Assembly: GCA_023653785.1 (NCBI GenBank)
Contig: JAMKCH010035930.1
Coordinates: 62,001 to 126,000, forward strand
Direction of reading: 5' to 3'
Origin: Ophioderma brevispina
Lineage: Eukaryota; Echinodermata; Ophiuroidea; Amphilepidida; Ophiodermatidae
Length of the DNA: 64,000 nt
Part shown: in pieces, positions 12,334 through 25,500 of the stretch
Position numbering within the stretch: the stretch's first letter is position 1
How the letters are laid out: each line of letters starts with the position of its first letter
Notes under the pieces: model-generated
Told to the model about the DNA's origin: nothing
Seen by the model: the letters and a program-made list of their open reading frames with translations, nothing else
The model's database searches: none
Program-made: the position numbers and the translations under genes

Positions 12334-14010
12334 GGAATTGTCCACTTAATTATTGGTTTGCTTTTCACCTCATTTGCACAACTCAACGCCACACCTCTGG
12401 CGTAAGCCACACCATCCTTGATGCTCTAGTTTGTAATTGTAATTCAATTTTGAATATTTATAAATTTTAGTTTTACTTAACATACGCATTTCAATATTAT
12501 GCCCGTGCTTCTTGCTATAGAGTAATCGATGCAAACAATGTTGTACATAAGGAACTAAATTTAGTGATTTCACTCCCTTAGTAATATTTTGTCCCCAGTT
12601 TTTGCGACTTCTTGACAGCCCGTTGCAGTTGTTACCATGTTACGGTTCTTCCCTACCAATGATTTATGTTCAACAGTTCCCCTCCGCGATTTAAAGGAAT
12701 AAAGATTTAAGAGTGAGACGATTCTGAGAAATGCCCGCAGTATTTATCAGAAGTTTTCAATAGGAGTTCCTAAAGCTTTCTTGGATGGAATAACAATCGA
12801 ATCTATTTTCCGTTTTAACGCTCGTTGCATTAAGTTTTATCGGGATTTGTTACCTCACTCCATGCTAATTTTTCAATCACAAATTTTAAAAAATCCTAAT
12901 TTCAATATTTAAACACCTGTAGACTTATTCACATTCAAAAGCACACACCTGTTGTACATGTAGCATGTTTTGCTAAACCTGGAGCTTATATTTGGTTCAG
13001 AGATACAACAGTGAAGTTTGCATGCTCAAACCCGTATGGATATTCATTTACTTAGAATTTAGACCCACATTTTGAAAGGTGTTCAATTTAAGTTGCTATG
13101 TTTTACGCAAGAGTTCTGAATGTTCAAAAGATGTCCGTATGTACGTCTGAACAGGTCTATTTAAATAGAGAGAGCTGATACTTAAATCTGCAGCAGTTTA
13201 TCATTTAAAAGGTTTTGAAATGGTAATTTTGAGTGGATCGTTGTTCGCCTGTTTTAAGAAAACTATGAGTAGCACCGATATAAAAACACGTCCCTGCATG
13301 AAGTCCTGCCCTTCCATGTAAGTCACTAAGTTGATGTTGACATGGTTTCATACAAATATGATTTTAGCAATAATCTAATGCATTAACCAATGGTCACAAA
13401 ATTGCTAAAAATTCCCAAGGACGCCCTCATAATCCCGTGACCCGTGACCTTGAAATATTTTTGCCATTGCTATTTGAATATTCTCATTTTAAACACTTTG
13501 ATCTTAAGCTACAACCTTTGACCCGAATGCGAGCAATTATCGTTTTTTTGTCAATTGATGGCGCTGTCGACAAAACAAAATTAAAACTTGCACCTGCAAA
13601 TGTTTTAATTCAAGCATAGCAGTAATACTAATTGTGGCTTCAACTGGATGAGTTATAATGATTCGAAATTAATATAACTGCGTTGAAACGAAATAATAAT
13701 GAATTAATAAAAATTGTAAATATTGGCATATTCAAGCCAGGAGCGTCTATTCTTCCGCTAATAGTGGCAAACGTCGTGGAATAAAAACAACCCCTGCGGG
13801 GAAAATATCAGGGTGATGATAAAAAAAGTGAACAGATGCAGCTGTATTGAAGTTTTTAAAAAGAGAGAAAATATAAAGAAAAGAAATTGTATCAATGTGA
13901 AGATTTTGCATTTTATAGGACTGAATACCTACTAGAAAGACCGTTATCTCGCACGGTAAACATGTAAATAAAAAAGGATGATTTTGCATTGTAAATTGTG
14001 GACGGTATAG
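12334..14010. other. No recognised feature
   Basis: Unique-looking sequence between MITE A copy 2 and family B copy 2. No exon or structure recognised. Confidence 0.55.
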
Positions 14011-14270
14011 TCAGGGCCGGATGCAAGATTTATTTTGGGGGTGCGGGACTTCGAAAATGTGGACTTTTTTTTAGTAAAAGTGGACTTTTTTGGTAAAAGC
14101 GGACCTAGCCCCCTTAAAATGGTCCTTATTTGGACCTTTTGAACATCTCATCACCAAAAAGTGGACATTCTTGTCAAAATTTTTCTAAATTTTGGACCTT
14201 TTTATGCAAAACTTCAGCCTTTTTTCGCTTTTGTGGAATTTGGGGGAGGGGTGCGACCCCCTCCCCCCTG
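14011..14270 (-). repeat. Dispersed repeat family B, copy 2
   Basis: It is collinear with 8245-8490: GGGCCGGATGCAAGATTTAT, GGGGGTGCGGGACTTCG, GTAAAAGTGGAC, CCCCCTTAAAATGGTCC, GAACATCTCATCACCAAAAA and TTTTGTGGAATTTGGGGG. It ends in GACCCCCTCCCCCC. It has no coding signal; the strand is arbitrary. Confidence 0.75.
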
Positions 14271-14333
14271 TTTGGGGAAGGATTATAAACTTAGACACTT
14301 TCAATGATTAACTGTACCAGTATATAACATCTA

Positions 14334-14760
14334 CCGTTGGATTTTTTGTGCTAAAAATTACAGTTGGCACAAAAAGTATCTCGGCATGTTTTTCGAACAG
14401 TATTGTGCCAAAGTCCGATAATTTTGAACGTTTTCGAAATATACATTTTCTTGCCTAGGTCTTGCTCTTTCATTTAACACCTCACATACACAATGTGGGT
14501 TTCCGACTGAATGTCCATTGAAAACTCAAAAAACTGCAACTTTTGGTTTGGGAGTTTTACGTCTTTCAGGCATTCTATTTCAGCCAAATTTACACACATT
14601 TTTACAAGCAAGGTATTAAAGAAAAGAGCAAGATCTAGGCAACAAAATGTATATCTTGCAAACTTTCAAAATTTTCGGACTTTTGGCACAATACTTATTG
14701 AAAAACATGCCGATATACTTTTTGTGCCAACTGTATTTTGGCACAGATATTAAGCATCCA
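14334..14760. mobile_element. Fold-back element with arms of about 170 bp
   Basis: The left arm includes CAGTTGGCACAAAAAGTATC, CGGCATGTTTTTC, GTATTGTGCCAAAGTCCG and ATATACATTTTCTTGCCTAG. The right arm carries the reverse complement in order (CTAGGCAACAAAATGTATAT to GATACTTTTTGTGCCAACTG-like sequence). The spacer is about 75 bp. Two open frames of 79-80 codons cross it; their peptide is the inverted arm and is not a gene. Confidence 0.9.
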
Positions 14761-14770
14761 AAGGGCTTTG

Positions 14771-14890
14771 AAACCATGAAGCCGGATTTTTTAATTAGGG
14801 CTTCAATTTTTAATTATGGCATAAAGTTTCCTAATTGGTCAGCTCCTGGTTGCCATGGCAACCATATCAAAAATCCGGTTTCATGATTTT
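14771..14890. mobile_element. Hairpin element
   Basis: The ends are inverted: AAACCATGAAGCCGGATTTT and AAAAATCCGGTTTCATGATT. Total length is 120 bp, with CCTGGTTGCCATGGCAACCA inside. It sits about 10 bp after the larger fold-back element. Confidence 0.75.
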
Positions 14891-15459
14891 CTGCGCATTG
14901 TACCCATGTACCTTCTACCCAAGTATGGTGTAAATGCTGGAACTATCGATTGCAATGTCCGGGTTACTTGTGATGTTCTGTGAAGGATATGGCCATAATG
15001 ACGTAATTGATCAATTTGTGACACAGAAAAATTAGTAAAAAATCACTGATAGTGACTTTAACTTCAAGCTGGAGCGAAGACCTACTTTACATGCAACCAT
15101 ATCTAGAGTATTTCACCGGTGTGTCTGAGCGGAACCCTATCAGTTCCTACCGGCCCAGCGGGCAGCTTTCCGATCCCCCACCTTTATGGAAAGTGTGTGA
15201 GGAGGGGAAGGATACGTATGAAAGTTATACTAGTAAAGGAAAGAAATAGCTATAGCAAGATGCGTTTTTGTGTTCAACAGAAAATTCAAAGCATTTTAAA
15301 CACACTTGTATAAGTCCGCAACATACAGGTCGTGTGTTTGGTTTTTAATTAATATATAACAAATGTGTTGTGTTTATTACAAGTTGGCAAAGAATATAGG
15401 GAAGAAAATGATCCGATCACCCGTAGCCGTCAAAGAATAATTAAGATTTTATGAAAGAA
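14891..15459. other. No recognised feature
   Basis: Short frames only. The sequence reaches the LINE tail at 15460. Confidence 0.55.
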
Positions 15460-16100
15460 TCATCATCATCATCATCCTTCGGCTGCGGAGCAGGCGATTA
15501 CAAGATTTCTCCATGCACGTTTATCTTTGGCAAGTGCGGCTATCTGCTCGGCTTTTATCATGCCTTTATCATACCCTAGCACACGTTGGATCCAATGATG
15601 CACCCTCAGTTCATCATTGGATTTGTTTATCTTCACCTTTTCTTCACTTTGGCACCTTTTGGCTCTGATGTTTCACCTGCACCAAATCCCAGTTTAGCAA
15701 ATTAAGCTGTATAGGGATCACACCATTGAAGATTGAAGATTGGATGTAGGCTAAATAAGATGTGCGTGGACGTCCAGGTCTCCTTTTGCCATGAGGTGGT
15801 ATGTAGAGAGCGTATCTTTTAGCAGGCTCTTCCTCTGGCAGACGAAGGATGTGTCCAAGGAAACTCAGCTGGCGATGTCTTACAAGGTGGATAAGAGGCT
15901 CAGTGTTAGTCATTGAATATAAGATGGTGTTTGAGACACGTCTTTCCGTTTTATGTCCAGCATAATCCTATAGCAAGAGGTAGCAAATGCGTTGACTTTG
16001 CTTTCCATGTCTTGTGATAGCACCCAGGATTCACAGCCATAGAGTAGGATGGTCACACAGGTAGTGTTGAATAACTTGACTTTTGCAGAGATGGATAATT
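15460..16100 (-). mobile_element. 3' end of an RTE-like non-LTR retrotransposon, 5'-truncated
   Basis: Read on the minus strand, this stretch encodes the last part of a LINE reverse-transcriptase ORF. It begins near VKLFNTTCVTILLYGCESWV, passes through RQLSFLGHILRLPEEEPAKR and GKRRPGRPRTSYL, and ends with KDKRAWRNLVIACSAAEG followed by repeated TGA codons. The RRPGRPR motif and the CSA(A)EG end followed by a short (TGA)n tail are typical of RTE-type elements. At least two frame changes break the ORF, one near 15935 and one after about 15650, so this copy is dead. The 270-base intact piece (15644-15913) starts at an internal Met and is not a gene. The catalytic RT core and endonuclease are absent. 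The clade name is from motif recall and not tested. Confidence 0.85.
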
Positions 16101-19100
16101 GAAAGAATAGACACCCCTAACTCAAGCCGATATTAGCTTTGTTACTACAATATATCAAATTTTTAAATGTTTGATGACCACCGATATTTTTCTAAGCTTT
16201 TATAATAGTTTTAACTTTAATGCCGTCATCTACTTCATCACCTTGAAAAAAAAGACGATGCATTATGTATCGGAATTTTATACGCGCACCTTTAAATCTC
16301 GTAGGAGACTCACCGTCACTTGTTTAAGGTAGAGGAAACCCTATTTTTACCTCAAGTGTAACACCTATCGTATCGATAGTGGTGATAGACAGATATATCG
16401 TGTCCTCGCGCCTTATCAAGCAATGATAAAGTACTTCATGTAAATTTCCTGCCGAGTAGGTTGTGCACGAATTTACCGGGGAGTCACTTTTATAAGGTGG
16501 CGATCTCAAATCGGTGTCGTAATCAGTTTTAAAATGGTGGCTTCATTTTAGATGCTTCTCCAATGGAATTGCAAAATGGGTTTGGTAAACAACAAAATAA
16601 TTGCTTATACAGAATGTTATATCACTCTCTACAACGCAAGAATGATATTACCAAAAAGGGGGAGAGAGGGAGGTAGGGATGGCATTTGTAACGTGAAGAA
16701 ATTGTCCAAAACCATTTTATGAACTGTGGAAGTATGTCCCAAATTACATCTTATCTTGCATAGGCACGTTACGTGATGTCAGGGAAACTCGGAGCCGATC
16801 ATTCATTTTCGTGAAAATAGTGATTATTGTTTTTCCGCTTAAATCTTGCAAGTGGTGACAATCCCAAAGAGGATTTGATTAAGTCGGTGGTTTTGTTTAT
16901 TGTTGAATCCTTAATATCAAGCATCTCAATGAATATTGTATAAATCTGGCATGTTTAATGTAATTGAATGTATGTTCCGACGGTACTGATTTCAATTAAT
17001 AGTAATGCATTCACGATTTCAATTTGTGAAATCGTTTCGGGTAGGGTGAAAATTTGACTATGCGTTCAAGTCACTCACCGAGTGCAATGTGTTTAAAACC
17101 TTTACAGCGTCAGGGTGCATCCTGATAGTGCTACATAACGGAGGCTTTGCCTCGAGTCGTATGCATCTCACGAACTACCCGCCAGCTTTCAGCTAGCTTC
17201 GTTTGTCTTGCACGTTTCCTAGTGCCGATTACGACTGCTACCTGAGCTGCGACATTACGGAAACATTTTTAAAAAAATTGACCCCTGACCTCGCGCCGAT
17301 TTCATGTGAGATTGTTAATTTGCATAATCTCGTAGCACTTAGAGAATTCGTAAGTTAACAAACAGCGCAGCGTTTAGGTGGCTACAAGCAGTCTCTTTAG
17401 GCACACTACATGATATTTATTACCTTCTGAATTATTCATTGCGTTAGGTCCGGTACTTGGCAGCGTCGGATTAGATTCAGTTGCTTCATCATGTTCATAC
17501 TCGAAAAAGATGTAAACGTACTTCTCCCAATACCGCCCCGCACGGCGATGGCCCGATAGTGTATAGCCAATAAATATGATTTCCTTATAGAAAACAGGTG
17601 GAATTTAAGCCCTTTTGAATAGGATAAGGATGAGAGAATATGGAATTTTGATTGACTATTGAGAATTAGTATAGATGAAAATATTCCGCTATCAAGGTGG
17701 CTATCAATATTCCACCTCTGTATTTTATAGAACCATCTATTGTTGATTACATGACTACACGAGGACGGTGTTTATTTTTATGAGTAGGGTTTGAAACTAT
17801 AAGCCCTGTAAGGCTATAGGTTATTATATATACAAGGAAGCTGCCTCACAGCTTAATGAACGTGGAACCAACCCTACTGTGTTACATTAACACCCCTCTT
17901 TTAACAGCTCCGCATTAAAGGTCGACCACCTGTTACTTCAAGTAATCATATCATGATTATTAGCTAAAAAAATTGTTTCCAATGGGTAACTCCCAAAAAT
18001 GTATTTTCCAAGAAGGTATGCCTATATTTTTTTTTTTTTTGTTAGATGATTTGCAACATTTCCAGAAAAAGTGGCCCCAAGTGTTGCCACCCGTAATGTA
18101 TCATCTTGTGCTACCGAATGGGTGCACCCGGACCCTAGGACACTAAGCTATTCTCTTCTGGTAGGACTATGAAGAGCACCAAGTTCATGTTCTTATTGTG
18201 TTAAACTGGGAAAAATCGGGTAAATAAAGATATAACGAATCCGTTATGACAATATAGGAATCTGTTCTACCACTGTCTAAAATCCGGTCTAAAAGCAATT
18301 AGCATTCGCAATCAGAGGGAATATGGTAAAGTAAAGTAATGCTCATTCAACAGAGTCGCGTTAGGTCTGTATATTACATTCACATCCGCCTGCATCCGGG
18401 AACTGTATGTATACGCTTACAAATACATAAGCACGGAATATTATATCTATATAATGTAAAATACACGGAGTTTTCCCAATGCTCACGACGTAAGAAGGTA
18501 TATAATGTTAAATTCGCACATTTTATGTGAAATTTCTGCACGTTATTTGAAATTAGATGACTTGTATATTGTGTAGTACACAAGTATTCGGCAAACGTGC
18601 AATGAAGGAGTCGATAACAGCCGCAGGTGCTGATATGAGCCTCGCGTAACAAACTGAATGTAATTGTATATAAGTGCCAGCTACCAAAATATAGGCCATG
18701 TGAAACGGACTGAAAATCCAATCCGTATCCGTGCCCTTTATGGGATAGTGTCGGCAATCATCAGCAGATGGAGTTACATTTTATCATTACTTTTCACTGT
18801 TTTAGTGGCAAGCGTTGTAATTGTGTTGGTACATTCAACAATCACAAAAGCGCTGTCAAGAGCAACTAAAGTGATGTAGGAAGATTTGATTTTGCGAGGA
18901 CCTACAGTAGGTCTATGTGGCCGGTATCAGGCTGATTGGCTTTATGCAGTGACCTAGTAATCTAAGAATACTAGGCGTGACCTCTATCAAGTCAATTGCC
19001 CTGTTGCGTGACGGGAAGGGCTTCATAGCTGCCCTATGTGTGACCAAATCTGGACTATTCAACCGAATGCCGGCAATGAAGAAAAAAGTTTGCTGTTAAC

Positions 19101-19426
19101 AATATCTTATCCGGAATCGAAACTTTCAATTTTGAAATCCCTAAATCTTTAGCACAATTCATTGCAAAGTTAGGACCTTTTAAAACCCGGCTTTAAAAGG
19201 GCAGATTTCCTATGTATCTTATATTTACCAACATTTCAATTTCTTTATAGCAGACATTGGATTTAGTGGATCAGTTGTTGTCAAGTAATAGCCATGTATC
19301 AAAAAGACTCTTAGACTACATGCCGTCACTGTTGCTCTCTATTTGAAAATATATTACCCATATGAAGAGAAGTTGTGATTAAAATCGACGCTTCTTACTG
19401 TTTAAAAAAGAATGTATTCCTATTAA
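16101..19426. other. No recognised feature
   Basis: About 3.3 kb without a recognised repeat. The 125-codon minus-strand frame at 18380-18757 has no domain or splice context. A small stem, CGATTTCAATTTGTGAAATC, lies at 17013. Confidence 0.5.
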
Positions 19427-19769
19427 TGTCCATGGTCCGATCGCTAATAGCCTCGTCCCCAGGGACCACAGATTTTACTGGAAGTGGTCCAAATGTTGGT
19501 ATCAGAAGAAAGTTACTATTTTTCTCATTTATCCTGTGACATCTTAGGGCTAAAGGATGTTTGGTTTGGATGTTATGAGCGAAAACATGCTCCATTTTTG
19601 TCGACCAATATTAATTTTACAGAGTACTCTATGGGGATTACAAAATCGCGTTTTTAGCTCTCACTTCAAAACGGGTTGTAATATCAGCGCAAAACTTTAC
19701 AGATGGGTTTTGGGGTGAAAGCCATTCAGTAGACATTAAATAGACTTAAATCGGGTCATCCCCCTTTAA
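19427..19769 (+). repeat. Dispersed repeat family C, copy 1
   Basis: About 340 bp are collinear with 47190-47527. Shared phrases are CGATCGCTA, GGAAGTGGTC, TTGGTATCAGAA, AGTACTCTATGGG, CGCGTTTTTAGCTCTCAC and TTTTGGGGTGA, and both copies end near TCCCCCTTTAA. Identity looks near 80 percent by eye. There are no terminal inverted repeats and no intact ORF. Both copies lie on the same strand. Confidence 0.8.
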
Positions 19770-22700
19770 AAATATGTAACCGTTGGTTGTTCACTTTTTT
19801 TATTTAATACTAAATCAGAGGCAAAAGCGGTCTCACATGGGGATCTAAAAATGCAACTCATGGCAACATATTGCCAAACACCCAATGTACATCATAATTT
19901 ACAGTAGGTGTAGAAGACGTGACAATATAGAATTAAGGGTATTTCAGTTGCTTCTGAAGATCTTAAGATGTAACAAAACTTTAAAAAAAGTTGTTTTGCA
20001 AAACTAAGATGGACAAAGATGGCAAATATTAAGTTTATATTTGTAGGAAATTTCTCCAGGGCAACACAGCTCCTTCCAAACAAACTCCTCACATCAGGGA
20101 AAGACTTGTTGTTCCTCTTCAGCATTTTCTTTTATTTTCGTCACTTCCTCAAAATTGGATTTATTTTTTGTTGGTGTTGCTTCTTGTCTAACACCTAGTT
20201 CATACATACTTACTTTTACTTTTCACACATTTGATCTTGACTCTGACTCTTGACATGGTATGGAAGGGTCCTCTGATTATCTATGATTATACACTCAACG
20301 AAAGACCCAGACGCTTTGAACTGTTTGCAAAAAGATGGTAATCTCTATAAATGCGTTATAACTAAATACTTATTTCTAGATTTTGATTCGTTTCATGGGT
20401 GATAGGGAAGACGATGGTACTTATTTTTTTTCTTTTCAGCCGAATTAAGCGACCAAAACCTTGAGAACAGTTTAACTTATATGCAAGTTCACCAGAAATA
20501 TGTTTTAAATGTTTAGAAAGGGCAGTAGAAAATGGGAAACTCATACATACACAAAAGCTTTAAAATGTAAAATGGATTCGTTGGATTCATGCCTTGACCA
20601 ACATGTACGTTTGATAGTAATTGAAGTATTTCTGTAAAAAAAAGGTACTCTTGACAATGGAATTAAAATGATAAATTCAACATGATCTTCTTTAAACATG
20701 CAATATTAGAACAATGTACTTAAAAGTACAACCAGTCTACACTCAATGTACTTTAGATAAGGCACATTTCAAATATAATGGTCGATCCTTAGGTACAAAA
20801 TTGAATACTACCATAGAAATATTTTCATATGAAAGAGGCACAACATTGTAGGACAATAATGCGACATTGACTTATCAGAATCGTTTATGAGCATAAATTT
20901 AAAGTAGTTCTTTGAATTTTGGACTTTTGTTTGGGTTTCATGTAATTGTAAATGCCCACTCTGATATTTTTCACAAGGGAAAGATAGTCTGAGAAGGGAA
21001 TTATATACGAGTATTTGTATTAAAAGCATTAGGATCCAGGTTGGATGGCCTTTCCGTATAGGATTAATAATTAGTTTCTTAATTGAATGCTATCAGAGGG
21101 AGCCATTGGCCTGCGACTAATTAAATATTCATCTTGGTTTTGTGCACAAAGTGCATTTCAATATATGCCACTTCATCTTTAATTTGAAGAAACGGACACG
21201 CAGAGGTAGAGACATATCAACCACGGAGGCGAAGGAATGGGGCACAGTTACATTTTCAGAATCTTACTAGAAATCCCACCGCTGCCACCAATGTAACATC
21301 TGGCAAGTAATTGATTAGTACATACAGATTTTTAACATGTTAAATGAATCCCTTCAATGAGTTAACAATAGTGTTGCAGGTATACCTTGCGCTTCCGGCT
21401 ACAGTGACTGCCTATAAATAATACCCTTTTAAAATCTGTTCACCTTCGGTGTTTATGTGTTCTTTATATAGAAGAGCCCAGATTTTAGAGATCATGTATT
21501 GTGGAAGCTAGCTCTGAAACCGGCCGACCTTGGGCTAGGGCTGTTATTCGAGTGCATTTTGCTTATAGAAAAAATGAATACGAATCTGTAAAATGTTAAA
21601 ACGATAAGGTGAGAGTGGAAAAGTGTTGTTAGTATTAAAAAGGGTTTTTTTTTCACTAAAAAAGCATAATATACATACCAAGCAACATTTGTTTTAGGTT
21701 TGCGATATTTGGATGAAGTAAGAATATACTTTCGTATATTCCCAAAGTCCCAAATACCATCTGCCTCTTTGCCTCATAATTGCACACACAATGTTCATAG
21801 TTAATCATGATAATGGGGGTAGAAATCTGAAACCCTTTGAATAAATGTTTCTGTTGCACGCACGTTTTATCTTCAAGAGCCCTAATGTACGTATTATATT
21901 TGCACACTACAGAGAAAAGCATGGCCAACTATTTACCAGGATACGTGGCGGCCATAACCTTATCATAACGAATTCTGGAGCACACATCTTTCAATATTTT
22001 AAGAACTTTAAAAGAAATTCGTTAGAGGCTGATTTCTATCATATCGTTTGATATGCCCCTACTATCACGGTGTATTACGACAATGAAAGACCGTCAAATC
22101 AGAAGTATAGAATTACGCAGAGTGACTGCAAGCAAAAAATCGGAAATACGGAAGGGCCCAACATAAGGTTTCAAATGTCTCACAAGCTCCACTGTTATAT
22201 GGATCTTATATGCAGTTAAATTTTAGCTTACCACCAATATTGGAAGAAATGAATGCCGTAGAAAAACACACATAACTCAGGGCATGTGTGGTACATATCC
22301 TAATTTGATGGAACATTGCAGACGAGAGCACAGTTTTAAGTTATTCGTTAACCGTATAACCCTCGGGATCTCTTTTTATGATAACTCTTTATTGGTCAAT
22401 CTACGTAATATTTTACATTTAGTTGGTTTTAAATCATGGCTATTTTATGTGAAAAGTAACATTGATTTGGTTTATGCAATATTATTTTTCATATTAATGT
22501 CATACTGAATTTGGAAAAGGAATTCTGCAGTGGCGTACACAGAGGGGAGAGGCGCCCAAATGTATTGGGCTCATGAATGCCCTCTTCTGTTGGCCACTAG
22601 CACACTAAACTGCCGGGAAACCACACAGGGCAAATTACCCGACTTTCAAAACCAACATTTCCCACTCAGGGGAATTCCAACCAATTGGGAATCGTAGACT

Positions 22701-23426
22701 TCCCAAATCCTGTGTTTGTCTTTGAGGCGATTGGCAGGTAATACTCTACATGATAGAATCTTAAATATACTATCTCCGATATGGAGATAGACAGAGCGAA
22801 TCTATCTGAGCCCGTACTAAAACAACGGACTGGACTTGGTTGTCTTTTTTTGGTTAAAAGCTTTCTTACTTTACGGACATCTAGTACATAAATGCATTGT
22901 CTTTTTAATATTATCACATTTTATCAGTCCAGAATTAATGGAATACAATGGGCCCGGCTAGCTAACCGCAACCTTACCTCCGAAGTAATAAATTCAAATT
23001 CCTGCGCGAGGATTGAGAATGTTGATAATACACGTATTGCTAGAGGCCCCTGGAAAGTGCAACGTAGGCCAAAGTTAAAAAGGTCTTTGCAGACTGAAAT
23101 ACTATCTGACTCTTCATTGTCATCACAAAGATGACGCTGTAAGAGTCCTCATTTTTAATTTTATTCTACAATGGCAAAACGTCATCTCAGCCCATATTTT
23201 CTTTTTGGCTTTCTGATGTTACTCACGAAATAATATTCTTGAGCTCACCTTTCTATTTCTCTTATCAAAATGAGACATTGACCTTTTATGTCTGAAGGAG
23301 AATGCTTAACAGCCGCTTGAAAAATGATAAGCAGGCGTTAGTTAATGTAAGCATGTAAACGAACAGATGTGGCGAAATACTTTGCGCACGAAAGGTACTT
23401 TAAGACGGAAAGGTCCACATGTCACA
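19770..23426. other. No recognised gene; possible conserved AT-rich segment near 21.0-21.2 kb
   Basis: Nothing coding recognised. At 21055-21135 the sequence has dense TAAT/ATTA cores around GAGGGAGCCATTGGCC, which resembles homeobox-type regulatory DNA, but this is only an impression. Confidence 0.4.
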
Positions 23427-23577
23427 CGATGGTTCTTTATGATTTAGAGAAGCGATTCAACTGCTACATGCTTGTATAGCGCTAAAGATCTCACATGATT
23501 GCTTTGAAATGAGTCTTGCCAGAATGGTCTTTATGATTTAAAGAAGATTTCAACTGCTTGCAAAGGGTTAAAGATCT
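23427..23577 (+). repeat. Local imperfect direct duplication
   Basis: TGGTTCTTTATGATTTAGAG ... TTCAACTGCT ... AAAGATCT (23427-23490) recurs as TGGTCTTTATGATTTAAAG ... TTCAACTGCTT ... AAAGATCT (23524-23577). The second unit is shorter. Confidence 0.6.
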
Positions 23578-24933
23578 AGGTCAACCATACCAGTTACCAA
23601 CATCACATGCAACGAATGATGAGGAAATTAGTTCGACAAATCGACTTTACTTTGTGTAGACATATTCTAATACCAAACAAGTAGGCTTTGCACTTCTTAA
23701 TGCAAACGTTGCCTTTGGTATGTGTATTAGTAAAGTGTGTTGTTTGTAAAAGGTATCGATTTTGTTCAAATGCGGAGAAAGTACTTTTCTTTTTGGTTTT
23801 GTACTGGTGTTTCAACATCTTGCCTACCAAGTGTCATGTGAATTTAAATTAACATCCTAGTTTACCACAGGGCCAAATTAAACAGGCACGTGTCAAATTA
23901 TTAATGACTTACGCCCCTAGATACACTATAAACGTTTAAACTATAAACATTAATCCAACTTAATGGCAAAATATATTTCATAGAACGAAGTAAGTCAATG
24001 AGCACCTCTTAAAACATTCCAAACAAATACTCAGATATAAAAAAGTGGTAGAGATTACAACAGAGAAAAAAAAGGAATATCATATTTGAAAGAGAAGTTG
24101 TGGAAGAAGTAGGGGTAATTTGATTCTTGAGACCAGACGATTTACTTGTAAGCTCATACCGATCGCCATCAAGTCCAATGGATCAGCATGTCAACAGTAA
24201 TTATATGCAATGGGAAAGCCCAATGTTCAAAAGAACGAAAATATATTGCGACAAAGATTGTAAAGAAGGTCACCGCTTGAACCTTGTGTCCTATAAAACA
24301 TAATCGGATGTTATGGTTTCTCAAATACCATAGGGTACAATTCAAAAAATCAGCTCTCTTGATCTATGGTAGGTGTTATAGAATTCCGTAATCACATACA
24401 AACACCGAAAATGTGTGGCTTTTACCTACCGAGGTGAAAGATAAATATTACAATGGCTGTGGCGGATATTGTGTGTTGAATGTAAATATTAATAAATTAC
24501 TATAGGAAAAGTATGGCAATGAAGTGTAATTGGCGTGTTTTAATATTGCGCATTCAACAATAAATCTATTAATATGGGGTTACTTAAATATTCTTAAAAT
24601 TTCGCGTATATTATTACATAAACACACACACATACACATTCCCAGCACACAACTACATGCTTACGCGCGCACACTGCATACACGCACCTATATAGATAAA
24701 TAGATATTTGATACTTTGAAATTGTAACGGGTTGTCATTTCGAATTACAAATGCATTGACAGAGTTGTAACTTTGCAGATCTGCACTTCAGTGAACAAAA
24801 TCAAGGAATGCGTACCAATGCTGAAATTACATCAGGCATTGATGACTATTTCTTGTCATTTAGCAGACATCTATATCAGTAGTCTTTGATTTGCATCACG
24901 TTGGCAAAGGAGGAAGATGGTTCGGTATCATCC
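23578..24933. other. No recognised feature apart from short CA-rich stretches
   Basis: CACACACACATACACA near 24623 and similar imperfect units to about 24695. No exon. Confidence 0.55.
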
Positions 24934-25050
24934 AATGGCATAATTACATTATACCCTTGACCTACTTTGTATCATGTACTTTATTCTGTTAACGGAATAA
25001 AGCACACGTTACAAAGTATGTGCGAAGGGTATAAGGTAATTATGCCCATT
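24934..25050. mobile_element. Hairpin element (117 bp)
   Basis: AATGGCATAATTACATTATA at the left and its complement TATAAGGTAATTATGCCCAT at the right bound a stem that continues inward through CTTTATTCTGTTAACGGAAT, leaving almost no loop. Near-complete pairing suggests a compact MITE. Confidence 0.85.
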
Positions 25051-25075
25051 CAATATAGTGGTACAATCTGGTCAC

Positions 25076-25123
25076 ACAATATTGTGGTATAATATTGTAT
25101 ACAATATTGTCACACAATATTGT
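25076..25123. repeat. Cluster of ACAATATTGT palindromes
   Basis: Three exact ACAATATTGT palindromes (25076, 25101 and 25114) and one TAATATTGTA variant lie within 48 bp, beside the hairpin element. Confidence 0.7.
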
Positions 25124-25374
25124 GATACACTATTAGGCCTAAAAGCAAAAACAAATTTTGGTAACAGCGCATTTTTTGCGCATTCAAGTCAATCAAATTA
25201 AACATTCTTACGTCAAACATGCACAAACATGCACACGCGGGCCCACACACAAACGCACACACACGCAACTTGTATCATATATACTTGCGCGGATATAAAA
25301 GGAACGTGTACTCGGTTGTAAAGGCAAACACAGAATAGAGTGCGTTGTTATAATTCAGAGAATAAATGAAAAGT

Positions 25375-25419
25375 ACACACAAACACACACACACAAACAC
25401 ACTCACAGACACTCTGACA

Positions 25420-25482
<63 letters not shown>

Positions 25483-25500
25483 ACACAAAAACGCACACGC
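25375..25500 (+). repeat. (CA)n microsatellite
   Basis: A long CA run, interrupted by AAACA, CTCA and GACA units at the left and by TACACA and AAAACG at the right. Four overlapping frames here give Thr-His or Cys-Val repeats and are artefacts. Confidence 0.97.

Noticed and set aside
18380..18757. 125-codon minus-strand open frame
   Set aside because: No domain, no repeat of the frame in similar sequence, no splice or promoter context; the length is within chance for 64 kb of six frames.
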